NCBI GenBank assembly: GCA_025800215.1
Contig: JAOXSC010000082.1
Location: 1-34,495 of the forward strand
DNA from: Marinibacterium sp.
Lineage (GTDB): Bacteria; Pseudomonadota; Alphaproteobacteria; Rhodobacterales; Rhodobacteraceae
Direction: 5' to 3'
Length of the DNA stretch: 34,495 nucleotides
Part shown: one piece after another, positions 33,963 through 34,495 of the stretch
Numbering within the stretch: position 1 is the stretch's first letter
Layout of the letters: every line of letters starts with the position of its first letter
Made by a program: the position numbers and the translations under genes
The notes under the pieces: generated by a model
Database searches by the model: none
What the model was told of the DNA's origin: nothing
Seen by the model: the letters and a program-made list of their open reading frames with translations, nothing else

Positions 33963-34376
33963 TCAGCTGCGGGTGCATCGGCCCCGCGCAAAGGGTTTCT
34001 GTGTCCCCCCGGTCAGAACACGGGCCGAGTATTGCGCGATCATGTCTTTGGGGTTGAGCTTGAGGCTGTAAGACACCCGTGTCTTCGCCGGTGTCGAGGT
34101 TGAGACATTCGTCACCCGCCACGAGAACTTCATGACCCCGTTCGAGCCCGCCTTGAATTTGGCCGCCATGGGCTGACCATCATTGTGAAAGGCAACAATA
34201 TTATCAATGACCTGCGCCTTGCCGGTCGCCGGGTCATGCGTGATCACCACACGCGGCATGATCCAGCCGTTGTCGCTGTCACCCGGTGCGAACCAGCAAT
34301 CATATGTCTCGGCCCCGGCCGCCCCAGAGAGGCCCGCAATGGCAAGCGCGGCCGACACGAAAAATGCTTTCTTCAT
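33963..34376 (-). CDS. Exported hypothetical protein
   Basis: A 137-residue secreted or periplasmic protein. The ATG at 34376 follows AAGGGAAAG. Residues 1-22 form a signal peptide ending AGA before ETYD. The mature part is beta-rich, with MPRVVITHDPATGKAQVID and RVTNVSTSTPAKTRVSYSLKL. It has only two cysteines (in YDCWFAP and GRCTRS), positioned at the two ends and possibly disulfide-bonded. I recognise no named family. It stands alone upstream of sodB on the same strand, across a 186 bp gap containing GC-rich hairpins. Confidence 0.8.
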   Translation of the reverse strand: MKKAFFVSAALAIAGLSGAAGAETYDCWFAPGDSDNGWIMPRVVITHDPATGKAQVIDNIVAFHNDGQPMAAKFKAGSNGVMKFSWRVTNVSTSTPAKTRVSYSLKLNPKDMIAQYSARVLTGGTQKPFARGRCTRS

Positions 34377-34495
34377 AGTGCTTTCCCTTGATCAATACTG
34401 TCTCAGGTTAGCGTCAGTCGCGCGCTGCGCAAGCGCAATGGTGCCGGGGGCAATGACCCTTGGTGGCAGGGTCGCGCAGGTGCAGCAAAAAGGAT

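Overview
The window looks like chromosomal DNA of an alphaproteobacterium of the Rhodobacterales (Roseobacter group). GC content is high, the genes are compact and often overlap as ATGA or GTGA, and the synteny is typical: yajC-secD-secF leading into the ccmABC cytochrome c maturation genes, and yfgM-bamB-der in a row. I see no rRNA, tRNA, CRISPR array, phage or insertion sequence. The strain cannot be named from this sequence alone.

Layout. Positions 1-6181 (minus strand) hold a dense cluster read from yajC through secD, secF, a TSUP-family permease and a Mth938-domain protein into ccmA, ccmB and a ccmC cut by the window start. It joins protein export to haem delivery for cytochrome c. Positions 6378-11442 (plus) hold a membrane-anchored pentapeptide-repeat protein, an exported cyclase-family hydrolase bracketed by two copies of a REP-like palindrome, serS, and a TspO-like membrane protein overlapping serS. 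Positions 11445-19000 are mostly minus: a helix-hairpin-helix protein with a histone-like lysine tail, a small NTF2-like protein (plus), a lipoprotein, a fatty acid desaturase, a DUF2235 hydrolase, and der, bamB and yfgM. Positions 19276-24422 (plus) encode a two-gene RND efflux system with an unusually long permease, followed by a small PLDc_N/SHOCT protein.

Positions 25117-26500 are AT-richer and gene-poor, with a HAD hydrolase, several perfect inverted repeats and a 34-codon small ORF with a strong ribosome binding site. Next comes an Atm1-type ABC exporter gene with an in-frame amber codon between its signature motif and Walker B. Then follow a LysM protein, a LOG-family protein overlapping tail-to-tail with a RarD-type permease, and a tight minus-strand group of Fe superoxide dismutase, a metallophosphoesterase and a membrane-anchored Rieske-like protein. 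An exported hypothetical protein lies near the right edge.

The most notable observations are three. The Rieske-like protein at 31644-32234 keeps the Rieske fold signature and its disulfide cysteine pair but has lost all four [2Fe-2S] ligands. The ABC exporter is interrupted by a single amber codon with the rest of its frame intact. The region around 25378-25744 holds operator-like palindromes and a small ORF.
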